A stretch of 13,309 nucleotides of DNA from Flammeovirgaceae bacterium (GTDB lineage: Bacteria; Bacteroidota; Bacteroidia; Cytophagales; MED-G16): NCBI GenBank assembly GCA_002702205.1, contig NZYP01000037.1, forward strand, positions 6,698 to 20,006. Direction: 5' to 3'. Position 1 is the stretch's first letter. Each line of letters begins with the position of its first letter. The notes under the pieces are model-generated. The model was not told where the DNA came from, ran no database searches, and saw nothing but the letters and a program-made list of their open reading frames with translations. This document shows, in pieces, positions 1 to 8,700 of the stretch. Both the position numbers and the translations under genes were made by a program.

Positions 1-1952
1 CCAAAATCATTGGTAATTATTATGTAGGGTCTAGGATCATTATTCCTGTAGTTATATACAGCGGCTATAGCTCTACCTGCTTGATGTGAAGACAATTCTA
101 TTTTATTTACAGTCCCCTGGAATGGTATAATTTTTTCAGGAGTGATATTTTGCCAACTTTCTCCTCCGTTCCGGGTAATGTGAATAAGTCCATCGTCAGA
201 CCCAACCCATATCTCTCCTTCATTATGTGGTGATTCCTCCAGTGCAAATATTGAAGAATATACTTCAACACCAGTAGCGTCATTTTGTATTGGCCCGCCA
301 GGAATTTCAGCTTTCTCCTCGTCTTCTTTAAGAAGTTGTCTGGTAAGGTCTGGACTAATAACATCCCAGTTAACTGCTTTGTCTTTAGTTAAATGAATAA
401 CATTTGAACCTACGTAGACATTATCTGGGTTGAATTTAGATACAAAAACAGGATAATTCCACTGGAACCTATATTTTAACTCATCCTGTCTTGTTCCCTC
501 TGTAAGGTGCACGTAAGGTGTCCTTTGGTACTCTTCACCTGTTGAAAGGTTTTTGTAGGTAAATTCTCCACTATAACCAGTAGAGTATATAATATTAGGG
601 TCTGTGGGATGAACAGCGATGTCTGAACACTCAGTACCCCCGGCGTTAAACCAGTTCTCAAAAGGAGTTAGGGATGGAATACCTCTAGAAGGCACAGAAA
701 TTGTTGAGTTATCTTGCTGACCTGCATATAACCTAAAAGGGAATTGGTTATCAACTGTAAGTCTATAAAATTCAGATGTAGGTTGATTGAGCTGTGTTGA
801 CCAAGTCTCACCTCCATTCAGAGATACGTTTGCTCCCCCATCATTACAATTAATCATTATATCGCTGTTATTTGGATTAACCCAAACACCGTGATTATCT
901 CCGTGGGGAGTGTATATTCTTTTGTCAAATGTTTTTCCTCCATCTACAGACTTATAGAATCCAGTATTGGAGGCATATATAATGTTTTCATTAACAGGGT
1001 CAGCGTTTATGTGCGAGTAGTACCAACCTCTCTGCCTCAGTTTATGATCTCTATTTATTCTACTCCAATTCTTTCCTCCGTCATCAGATCGGTAGAGACC
1101 ACCTTCTTCCTCTTTTTGAGCTTGTATCATCGCCCACAATCGATTAGAGTTAGCAGGGGAGTACTCTACTTGTATTTTACCCATTAATCCCTTAGGAAGC
1201 CCCTCAGTAAGTTTTTTCCAATTATTACCACCATCTTTTGACATGAACACCCCGCCCTCGTCGCTACCGTCAACTAACATCCACGGTTTCCTCTGGACAG
1301 TCCAAAATGAAGCTAATATCTCATTCTCGTTATTTGGATTGATCTCTACGTCTCTAGCTCCAGTTCTATCGCTTATGAAGTGAATTTTTTTCCAATTTTC
1401 ACCTCCGTCAGTTGTCTTGTAGACTCCTCTTTCCTTATTTGGACCAAAAATATTACCTAGGGCTGCTACGTAGACTATATCAGAGTTTTTAGGGTGAATT
1501 TCTATTTTTCCAATTTGACCTGCCTTAGGAAGACCTATAAAGTCCCAGTTCTCACCAGAATCTACTGACTTATAAATTCCATTTCCTGTTGATATGTTAC
1601 CCCTTGGATCAGCAGATCCTGTACCCACGTATACAACGTTTTCGTCTGATTCAGATACAGAAACAGCACCTATTGAGCCTACAGTAATTTGACCGTCAGA
1701 TATGTTTTTCCATGTATTTCCAGCGTCTGTGGTCTTCCATACACCTCCTCCGGTAGTTCCCATGTAGAATGTGTAAGGTTTCGAGATAACTCCAGATATT
1801 GCTGTAGACCTTCCTCCTCTGTAAGGACCTGCAAATTTCCATTCTAAGTTCTCATATAACTCTTCGGTAAAGGTATTTTGAGATAAGGACTGATTTGGTC
1901 CTGCAAAAGTTAAAAGTAGGAGAGATGTTGTAAGTGTAAATAATTTTTTCAT
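1..1952 (-). CDS. Secreted sortilin/VPS10-like BNR-repeat beta-propeller protein (C-terminus beyond window)
   Basis: An open minus-strand frame of 650 codons begins at the ATG at 1952-1950 and runs off the left edge. The N-terminus (MKKLFTLTTSLLLLTF, with a likely cut between about residues 17 and 25) is a Sec signal peptide, so the protein is exported. At least eight Asp-box (BNR) motifs follow: TTDAGNTW near residue 74, SVDSGENW near 129, TTDGGENW near 180, SKDGGNNW near 238, SDDGGKNW near 289, SVDGGKTF near 335, SLNGGETW near 377 and TRNGGESW near 593. Such motifs mark blades of a beta-propeller. The opening 'FAGPYRGGRSTAISG' and overall pattern match the flavobacterial proteins annotated as VPS10/sortilin-like or, loosely, 'glycosyl hydrolase'. 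From memory these are roughly 1000 residues, so about 60% is visible. I see no catalytic sialidase residues and infer a binding or extracellular processing role. The start is preceded on its own strand by an 11-base A tract, an A-rich leader typical of this phylum. Confidence 0.9.
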   Translation of the reverse strand, partial: MKKLFTLTTSLLLLTFAGPNQSLSQNTFTEELYENLEWKFAGPYRGGRSTAISGVISKPYTFYMGTTGGGVWKTTDAGNTWKNISDGQITVGSIGAVSVSESDENVVYVGTGSADPRGNISTGNGIYKSVDSGENWDFIGLPKAGQIGKIEIHPKNSDIVYVAALGNIFGPNKERGVYKTTDGGENWKKIHFISDRTGARDVEINPNNENEILASFWTVQRKPWMLVDGSDEGGVFMSKDGGNNWKKLTEGLPKGLMGKIQVEYSPANSNRLWAMIQAQKEEEGGLYRSDDGGKNWSRINRDHKLRQRGWYYSHINADPVNENIIYASNTGFYKSVDGGKTFDKRIYTPHGDNHGVWVNPNNSDIMINCNDGGANVSLNGGETWSTQLNQPTSEFYRLTVDNQFPFRLYAGQQDNSTISVPSRGIPSLTPFENWFNAGGTECSDIAVHPTDPNIIYSTGYSGEFTYKNLSTGEEYQRTPYVHLTEGTRQDELKYRFQWNYPVFVSKFNPDNVYVGSNVIHLTKDKAVNWDVISPDLTRQLLKEDEEKAEIPGGPIQNDATGVEVYSSIFALEESPHNEGEIWVGSDDGLIHITRNGGESWQNITPEKIIPFQGTVNKIELSSHQAGRAIAAVYNYRNNDPRPYIIITNDF

Positions 1953-2228
1953 TTATGATTTTTTTTTTTCAATATACGTAAGAACTTTCAAAACATTTAT
2001 TTTTTCTTTTTTTTTGTCTAAAATCTTATTTTAGTTTAATCTAAAAATTATATCATAAATCACTGTAAATCAATAATATATATAACTATATATAATCACT
2101 TTATTTAAAATAATTTTTGTGCGTAAAAAAGCGAAGAATTTGGTCTTTTAAAAGTATTATTTTCTCTCTCAGAAAATATTTCCAATGAGTAGACTGAAAG
2201 TTTCTTTAAAATATTTCTAAATTGGGTC
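1953..2228. other. AT-rich divergent intergenic spacer
   Basis: This spacer separates two divergently transcribed genes and must hold a promoter for each. It is very AT-rich, with T runs at 1959-1969 and around 1999-2015 and alternating TA stretches near 2075-2095. I found no clean TAnnTTTG box for either gene. The nearest is TAATTTTTG at 2111-2119 on the plus strand, which has one base too many. I see no stable hairpin, RNA gene or supported small ORF. Confidence 0.6.
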
Positions 2229-3581
2229 ATGGTCAGAGAAAATTGGGGAAGTAGGTTTGGTTTTATAATGGCAACCGCTGGTTTCGCCATTGGAATGGGA
2301 AATATATGGAGATTTCCATATATAGTTGGTGAAAGTGGAGGTGGTGCATTTATCATTGTCTATCTGCTCCTAACTGCGATTATTGGTGTCCCATTACTAA
2401 CAGCAGAGGTCAGTCTAGGAAGAAAAGCTCAGTTAACACCTCTTGCCGGTATGAAGAAATTATCCTCACCAACTTCTTTCTGGAATATAATTGGTTGGGT
2501 AGAGCTCTTAACAACTATTATAATCCTTGGATTTTATCTCATGATAATGTCTTGGGTTACTGTCTACCTCAAAGAATACATTACTGGAGAGGCATTTTTA
2601 TACGATTCCAGTACGATTCAGACACATTTTAATGAATTGCAGAGAGATCCAGGCACTCTAATAGTTTACTGTGCTGTCATATCTGGTATCATGGCTTTCG
2701 TAGCTGCCCGTGGTCTGCAGGGTGGTGTAGAGCTTGTTTCTAAGGTATTTATGCCTATCCTCCTTGTGATGTTTATCATCCTCGCATTTGGCTCAAATAC
2801 ATTTGAGGGCTCGTCAGAAGGTCTGTGGTGGTACCTCACGCCTGACTTCTCAAAAATTACATTTTCAGTCATTTTAGCTGCTCTAGGTCAGATATTCTTC
2901 TCCGTGGGAATCGCACTTACAGCAGGTTTCGTATTTGGTAGTTACCTCGACAGAAAAAATAGTGACATTCCTGGTAGTGTTGGAATTGTTGTCTTCTTTG
3001 ATACCGCAATTGCAATTTTAGCTGGTCTTGTAATTTTCCCTGCGCTGTTTGCGTTTGGAATCGAGCCAAATTCAGGTCCTGGGCTGCTTTTTGTAACGAT
3101 GGCGTCCCTATTTAAAGAGATACCATTTGGAATGTTTTTAGGTGGACTATTCTTTTTCCTAGTATTTATTGCAGCTTTCACATCCATAATTGGTCTTCTT
3201 GAGGCAGTTATATCAACGGCTATGGATTCATTCAAGATATCAAGGATGAAGTCTGTATTAATATGCGTATCCATGACTTTTATTCTCTGTGTACCAAATA
3301 TTCTAGGTTTTAGTACTTGGAGTGAGCAACAAATTTTTGGTATGAGCATATTCGGATTCTTTGATTTTTTATCTGCCAAAATACTCCTGCCCCTAGGTGG
3401 TCTTCTAATATCAGTTTACGTGGCCCACATATGGGGTTTTAATAAGTTTATGGACGAGACAAACCAGGGTTCAGACAAGATAAAGGTAACCCCAATATGG
3501 GGCCCAGTTATGAAATTTGTTATACCAATTATTATCCTTGTTATCCTTGTCTACGGGCTTGCAGGAGAGAATTTAGCGTAA
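2229..3581 (+). CDS. Sodium-dependent transporter of the NSS/SNF family
   Basis: This 450-residue inner-membrane protein belongs to the neurotransmitter:sodium symporter family, whose bacterial members (LeuT, MhsT, Tyt1) couple amino acid uptake to the sodium gradient. The first helix holds the family signature GFAIGMGNIWRFPY at residues 18-31, where Asn25 corresponds to the LeuT sodium-site Asn27 and Arg28 to the extracellular-gate Arg30. It is followed by ESGGGAF and the conserved EVSLGRK before helix 3. By eye there are about 11 hydrophobic segments, and the length and helix number fit the 11-helix bacterial group such as MhsT and Tyt1 rather than 12-helix LeuT. The substrate cannot be read from sequence; an amino acid is the family expectation. 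The ATG at 2229 is chosen because the signature helix starts about 10 residues later. The stop lies 11 bases before the next gene, so the two are probably cotranscribed. Confidence 0.93.
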   Translation: MVRENWGSRFGFIMATAGFAIGMGNIWRFPYIVGESGGGAFIIVYLLLTAIIGVPLLTAEVSLGRKAQLTPLAGMKKLSSPTSFWNIIGWVELLTTIIILGFYLMIMSWVTVYLKEYITGEAFLYDSSTIQTHFNELQRDPGTLIVYCAVISGIMAFVAARGLQGGVELVSKVFMPILLVMFIILAFGSNTFEGSSEGLWWYLTPDFSKITFSVILAALGQIFFSVGIALTAGFVFGSYLDRKNSDIPGSVGIVVFFDTAIAILAGLVIFPALFAFGIEPNSGPGLLFVTMASLFKEIPFGMFLGGLFFFLVFIAAFTSIIGLLEAVISTAMDSFKISRMKSVLICVSMTFILCVPNILGFSTWSEQQIFGMSIFGFFDFLSAKILLPLGGLLISVYVAHIWGFNKFMDETNQGSDKIKVTPIWGPVMKFVIPIIILVILVYGLAGENLA

Positions 3582-3592
3582 AATTAATATGT

Positions 3593-4063
3593 ATGGAAAA
3601 GATAGATTCATTAAATCAGACAGCTGATTTTCACAGGTTATTTAATCACCCGATACTCGATAAGCCAACCATTCCTGATAAGAAGAGGTGTGGACTGAGA
3701 GTTGAGCTTATCTCCGAGGAGCTTAGGGAGCTCAAAGAAGCTATCGAAGATAACGACATAGTAGAGATAGCAGACGCCCTGTGTGACATCCAGTACGTCC
3801 TCTCAGGAGCAGTTCATGAGTTCGGTATGAGTGAGAAGTTTGTGAGGCTATTTAACGAGGTACAACGCTCAAATATGAGTAAGGCATGTGTTTCAGTAGA
3901 GGAAGCCGAGAAGACCATTGAGTGGTACAAAGAAGAGAAGGACACGGAGTGTTACTACGAAGAGAAAGACGGTAAATACCTTATCTATAGGACATCAGAT
4001 AGGAAAACATTGAAATCAATCAACTACTCACCTGCAAACTTGAAGGACATACTTGAAGACTAG
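3593..4063 (+). CDS. MazG-like all-alpha NTP pyrophosphohydrolase
   Basis: This 156-residue cytoplasmic enzyme has the all-alpha NTP-pyrophosphohydrolase signature E-x-x-E ... E-x-x-D. The first pair lies in SEELREL (Glu42, Glu43 and Glu46) and the second in VEIADALCD (Glu58, Asp61, with Asp65 one turn on). These acidic residues bind magnesium in the MazG/dUTPase-like superfamily, which cleaves NTPs or dNTPs to the monophosphate and pyrophosphate, often as house-cleaning of damaged or non-canonical nucleotides. The exact substrate is not predictable. The family is common in Flavobacteriia, including the conserved C-terminal part NYSPANLKDI. The start is ATG 3593 (MEKIDSL). The frame is open upstream to an ATG at 3497, but that would overlap the transporter by 85 bases and add a Cys/Tyr-rich stretch unlike the family. 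A second ATG at 3589 is out of frame. The stop overlaps the fbaA stop. Confidence 0.85.
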   Translation: MEKIDSLNQTADFHRLFNHPILDKPTIPDKKRCGLRVELISEELRELKEAIEDNDIVEIADALCDIQYVLSGAVHEFGMSEKFVRLFNEVQRSNMSKACVSVEEAEKTIEWYKEEKDTECYYEEKDGKYLIYRTSDRKTLKSINYSPANLKDILED

Positions 4064-5124
4064 ATATTTGTGTTCAGGTTATTGAGGTCAGAGAAGGACT
4101 TTCTGAGTCTCTCAATCATAGCATTTTCACCTTCTAGAAGCCACTTCCTAGGATCATAGTACTTTTTGTTAGGCTTGTCTTCACCCTCAGGATTTCCTAT
4201 CTGTTTGTTGAGATAGGCCTGGTTCTTGGTGTGGTATTCGTTGACACCCTTACAGAATGCCCACTGCATGTCTGTGTCAAGATTCATCTTGACAGCTCCG
4301 TATCCAATTGCCTCTCTTATCTCGTTAGTGGAGGACCCAGACCCACCGTGGAAGACAAAGTTAATAGGGTTGGCCTCTGTGTTGTGCATCAGAGCAACAT
4401 ACTCCTGAGATTTCTGAAGAATTGTAGGTGTAAGCTTCACATTACCAGGTTTGTAGACGCCGTGTACATTACCAAAAGCAGCTGCAATCATGAAATTAGG
4501 GCTAATTTTCTTTAATCTGTCGTATGCGTAGTTAACCTCCTCAGGTTTCGTGTATAGCTTTGACTCGTCCACATCTGTGTTGTCGACCCCGTCCTCCTCA
4601 CCGCCCGTGACACCGAGCTCGATCTCTATGGTCATGCCCATCTCGTTCATCCTCTCGAAGTAGGTGCAGCATATGTCGAGGTTCTCTTCTATAGGCTCCT
4701 CGGAGAGGTCTAGCATGTGTGAGCTGTAGAGAGGGATACCTTCCTTCTTAAAAAACTCTTCCCCTTCCTCCAGGAGTCCATCTATCCACGGAAGAAGATT
4801 CTTTGCGCAGTGGTCCGTGTGAAGGATTACGGGTACCTCGTACTCCTTTGCCATGAGGTGAACGTGGTAGGCCCCTGATATCGAGCCTGCTATTGCTGCC
4901 TTCTGGTTGGTATTGTCGAGGTGCTTTCCTGCGTAGAAGCTGCCACCACCGTTAGAAAACTGTATTATTACAGGAGCGTTGAGCTCCTTTGCAGTCTGTA
5001 AAACAGCGTTCACAGAGCTTGTGTTTACTACATTCACTGCAGGTAGAGCGAAATCGTTTTCGTTAGCGTAGTTAAGTAATTCTGTGACCTCGTCACCGTG
5101 AAGAACACCTGATCTAAATTTCAT
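4060..5124 (-). CDS. fbaA: Class II fructose-1,6-bisphosphate aldolase
   Basis: This 354-residue zinc-dependent aldolase reversibly cleaves fructose-1,6-bisphosphate to dihydroxyacetone phosphate and glyceraldehyde-3-phosphate in glycolysis and gluconeogenesis. It resembles the E. coli FbaA-type branch (about 359 residues) and is full length. All key residues are present: HTDH at 102-105 gives catalytic Asp104 and zinc ligand His105; Glu169 and Glu177 sit in EIELGVTGGEEDG; His221 in GNVHGVYKPG and His259 in FHGGSGSS complete the zinc site; NLDTD at 280-284 binds substrate phosphate and diol. These positions parallel E. coli Asp109, His110, Glu174, Glu182, His226 and His264. The gene is read after the lipoprotein gene, 39 bases upstream, probably in one transcript. 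Its stop codon overlaps that of the convergent pyrophosphohydrolase gene, so there is no room for a conventional terminator between them. Confidence 0.97.
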   Translation of the reverse strand: MKFRSGVLHGDEVTELLNYANENDFALPAVNVVNTSSVNAVLQTAKELNAPVIIQFSNGGGSFYAGKHLDNTNQKAAIAGSISGAYHVHLMAKEYEVPVILHTDHCAKNLLPWIDGLLEEGEEFFKKEGIPLYSSHMLDLSEEPIEENLDICCTYFERMNEMGMTIEIELGVTGGEEDGVDNTDVDESKLYTKPEEVNYAYDRLKKISPNFMIAAAFGNVHGVYKPGNVKLTPTILQKSQEYVALMHNTEANPINFVFHGGSGSSTNEIREAIGYGAVKMNLDTDMQWAFCKGVNEYHTKNQAYLNKQIGNPEGEDKPNKKYYDPRKWLLEGENAMIERLRKSFSDLNNLNTNI

Positions 5125-5163
5125 ATCCTATTAGTTAGTTTTTTTGCAAGCTAGCCACATACA

Positions 5164-5568
5164 TTATTTTTTCAAAGGATTTACGTAATTATGTACGTAC
5201 AGCGATTTTGACCTGTTTAAGGCGTCAAATCTTATCTCGAGCTTTACCTGGTCGTCTTCCTGCATGGTTTCCTGACCCGTGCACTCTGGGTTGTGCCTTA
5301 TGTAGTAATAGAATATTGTCTGGCTCCTCGTGAAGAGAGTCTGGTTCTCAGGTCTCCCGAGAATGTCAATAATCTCGTTCTGGTTATATCTCAGAAATTT
5401 TTCCTTGTTAACGTCTATGAGGGAGACCAACTCTATCCTCTCCCCAGCACAACCGTACTTATCCAGTACCCATGCCTGGTAGTCCATGCCCTCAACCTCT
5501 GGGAGGGTAGTAGAGCATGAGAACATAAAAATTGCAGAAATAAGAGAGATAGGTATGATTATTTTCAT
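5164..5568 (-). CDS. Small lipoprotein, BamE/SmpA-like
   Basis: This 134-residue protein starts with a short hydrophobic signal and a lipobox-like site, FMFSC, with Cys18 as the predicted lipid-modified residue, so it should be anchored to a membrane facing the periplasm. The mature part contains NEIIDILGRPENQ (64-76), then YYYI (87-90) and LEIRFDALNRS (110-120). The order 'helix ending in LGxP, tyrosine-rich strand, strand with xFD.nxx' recalls the BamE/SmpA/OmlA fold of outer-membrane assembly lipoproteins. That resemblance is by eye, and BamE function is not established. Two further cysteines (Cys40 and Cys96) could form a disulfide. It is read first on the minus strand, 39 bases ahead of fbaA. 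The start at 5568-5566 is the only ATG that gives a lipoprotein signal. Confidence 0.72.
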   Translation of the reverse strand: MKIIIPISLISAIFMFSCSTTLPEVEGMDYQAWVLDKYGCAGERIELVSLIDVNKEKFLRYNQNEIIDILGRPENQTLFTRSQTIFYYYIRHNPECTGQETMQEDDQVKLEIRFDALNRSKSLYVHNYVNPLKK

Positions 5569-5627
5569 TACTTAAATTTAGATTATTTACAAATAAGATT
5601 ATTATAACTTATCGATTAAAAAAATGT

Positions 5628-5657
5628 TTGGATGAAAGAAAATAAATGTTAACTTTG
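5628..5657 (+). promoter_or_regulatory. Flavobacterial-type promoter for the giant surface protein
   Basis: TTG at 5628-5630 (within TGTTTG) is followed after exactly 19 bases by TAACTTTG at 5650-5657. This matches the Bacteroidota consensus of TTG, a 17-23 base spacer and TAnnTTTG at every defined position. Transcription would start near 5664, giving a leader of roughly 48 bases before the TTG start codon at 5712. The leader also contains AGGAGAT at 5681-5687, but it lies 24 bases from the start and probably does not act as a Shine-Dalgarno site. Confidence 0.65.
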
Positions 5658-5711
5658 GGTTCCTTTTTTCTTATGGATTAAGGAGATATATAAACCACTA
5701 AACAACTTAGT

Positions 5712-8700
5712 TTGAAATTAAATTTCATTAATTTATTTCCTGCTACCATTGTATCTAATTTACACTCTTACAAGTGGATTATACTATTACTATTATTCAC
5801 CAACTCATTACATGCTACAGACTACAACATAACAGTTACAGCATCGGGCAGTTCAGACTATATCTTTAACAGTAGTGGTTTATCTCTTACAGATTCAAAT
5901 GATCCCGATTTAACCGTTAACGTAGGCGATAAGCTTATATTTGACGCGACCAGTAGCAGTCTGGTAACGCACCCTTTTGCGATAGTGAGTGCACTCAACG
6001 CATCAACCGGCTACTCCGCATCGAACCTTGTCTCGGGAGTGACTAATAACGCGCAGCAGGGAGTTACCATAACCTGGGACCTCACCGGAGTTACTCCTGG
6101 AGAGTACTTTTACATATGTGTCAACCACCAAAATATGGTTGGAACGATCACTGTCAGAGCTGCCTCAGCAGGTACTGATTCAGACGGCGACGGTGTTGCT
6201 GATGACGCTGACGTTGACGACGACAACGACGGAATTCTCGACGCAATAGAGGGTTCTAGTGATTTAGACGGTGACGGCATCATAAACAGCTTAGATCTCG
6301 ACTCTGACGGTGACGGATGTAACGACGTGGTAGAGGCTGGTTACGGTGACATAGACGGCGACGGGTTGGTCGGTACGTCAGACGCTGACCACACGGCCGA
6401 TGGTAAGGTGAAGAACGTTACCTATAAGTTTGAGAGTGAGATCGATGACTTGGATGGAAACGGAACAAAAGACTACCTAGAGAAAGGTTCTGACCTATCT
6501 AAAACATCTGACCCCACTAATGTCAACGTACTAGAGTACACGAACGTGACCTTCTCATCAGGTGGCCAGACTGTCGGTGACTTGGGAAGCATCTCGTACA
6601 GCTGGCAGATAACTACCGATAACGGTACGGTATGGAAAAATATTAGCACCTACACAACAGAGAACCCCTCACACGCGGGTAATTACTCTAACGAGACTAC
6701 CACCACGCTCAAGATTGATTCTGTGGAGGCCTCTATGGACGGGTTCCAGTACAGGCTCCTCATGCAGACCAAAGCCTTCAAGTGCGACCAGGACGTAACC
6801 TCTAGTGCGGCCAAGCTATCTGTCTTTAAGCTTGACACGGACGAGGACGGTGTACCCGACGAGGATGACCTCGACGACGACAACGACGGTATATTAGACA
6901 CGCAGGAAGGTGGAGAGACTCTGGACACAGACAACGACGGAATCCCTAACAGGATAGACACGGACTCTGACGGTGACAACTGCTCTGATGTCAGGGAGGC
7001 AGGCTTTGTTGACTCTGACTCTGACGGTAGGGTTGGTATCCCAGTAATCACTGTAGACGCCGATGGAAAGATATTATCTACTGGATCAGGAGCTTTCACT
7101 TATGACACACCTCTTGACGCAGACGGAAATGGCACCAAGGACTTCCTTGAAGCTGGGGGGGGAGTACAGTCTTACACTAACCCTGACGGCGTCATTACCA
7201 CTGAGGGTCAGGAAGAAAAGTTCTCAGTAACTGTCACCTCCAACTCTACTGTATCCTACAAGTGGCAGAGGAGTACAGACAACGGGGCCACGTGGACTGA
7301 CCTGACAGATAACACTGTTTACAGCGGAGTAGCTACAAGAGAGTTAACTATCTCTAGTGTGACTGTGGCCATGAACGGCGACCAGCTGAGGGTGGTGATG
7401 AGCACGCCGAGTTACTACTGTGCCGGCGACCTCACGTCCGCATCTGCACAGATTGTTGCCACAGAAGATTTTGACGGGGACGGGGTAGGAGACGACGATG
7501 ACGTCGACGACGACAACGACGGTATCACTGATATACTCGAGGGAGATACCGACACGGACGGAGACGGCATCCCTAACAGGCTAGACCTCGACTCTGATAA
7601 CGACGGTTGTAACGACGTGGTAGAGGCCGGATACATAGACGGTGACAACGACGGTATCGTAGGTGTCGCACCATACGATTTCACCGACGAGGGGAAGGTT
7701 AAGAATCAGATATATAAGATCAATGCCACACTTGACGACCTAGACGTCAACGGCACAAAAGACTTCCTTGAGGTAGGTACAGACCTCTCCAAGACACAGG
7801 ACCCTACTAAGGTTACTACGATAGAGTACGCTAAAGTCACATTCACTGGTAACGGGGCTACTGTAGATAACAAGGGAACGATTACTTACGCGTGGCAGAT
7901 AACCACTGACGAGGGTTCGACATGGACAAATATCACAAACTACATATCGAACAACCCTAACCACGACGGTGTGTACTCTGGTACGGACTCCACAGTCCTA
8001 ACAATTGACTCAGTAGTCTCTGAGATGGATAAATTTGCTTACAGGCTCTACATGACCACTCCCGCGTACAAGTGCGATAAGGACGTCACCACAAACGACG
8101 CCGAGCTGAGAGTTTATAAGAAAGACACCGACTCTGATGGTGTCCCTGACGAGTTAGACCGTGACGACGACAACGACGGAATTAAAGACGTTGACGAGGG
8201 TGGAGACGAACTCGACACGGACGGAGACGGTATCCCTAACAGGATAGACCTCGACTCTGACGGAGACGGTTGTAACGACATTGATGAGGGTGGCCTCAGC
8301 ACCGACGAGAACAGCGACGGGAGGGTAGGAATACCTATAATTAATGTCAACGCAAATGGTCTTGTCACCTCTTCCGGTATCGGATCGTACTCGTACGGCA
8401 CGCCAGATGATCTAGATGCCAACGGTGTGTACGACTTCCTTGAGTCCTCTACTGCTGCCACAGTAACATCGAGTCCATCAGACGTGACTGTAAGAAATAA
8501 TGGAAGTGCTATGTTCGTGGCCAAGGGTTCTTCAGACGGAAACCTGAAGTACACGTGGCAGGTGAGCACCGACGACGGAGACACCTTCACGGACATAGAG
8601 ACATTTGACAACGTGGGTGAGCAGTCTGAGATAATGATAGTGGGTGGTGGAAATCCAAACTTTCATAATACCTACTACTCTTTCCTTGAGCTCTACGCGA

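Noticed and set aside
891..1187. 98-codon plus-strand open frame opposite the BNR-repeat gene
   Set aside because: It lies antisense to a clearly conserved Asp-box frame and has no recognisable domain or start context.
1959..1969. T11 run as a terminator
   Set aside because: There is no hairpin beside it, and it lies at the 5' end of the minus-strand gene, where it reads as an A-rich leader.
2111..2119. TAATTTTTG as a promoter for the transporter gene
   Set aside because: It has three bases instead of two between TA and TTTG, and no TTG box at 17-23 bases upstream.
3497..3592. Upstream extension of the pyrophosphohydrolase gene to an ATG at 3497
   Set aside because: It lies inside the transporter's coding sequence in another frame and encodes a Cys/Tyr-rich stretch absent from the family. 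ATG 3593 is the natural start.
5674..5687. ATG-GAT-TAA mini-frame followed by AGGAGAT in the giant gene's leader
   Set aside because: A two-codon frame is likely chance. The AGGAG is 24 bases from the TTG start, and Bacteroidota rarely use Shine-Dalgarno sites.
5812..5835. ATG at 5812 as the giant gene's start
   Set aside because: It is out of frame with the domains and reaches a stop within a few codons.
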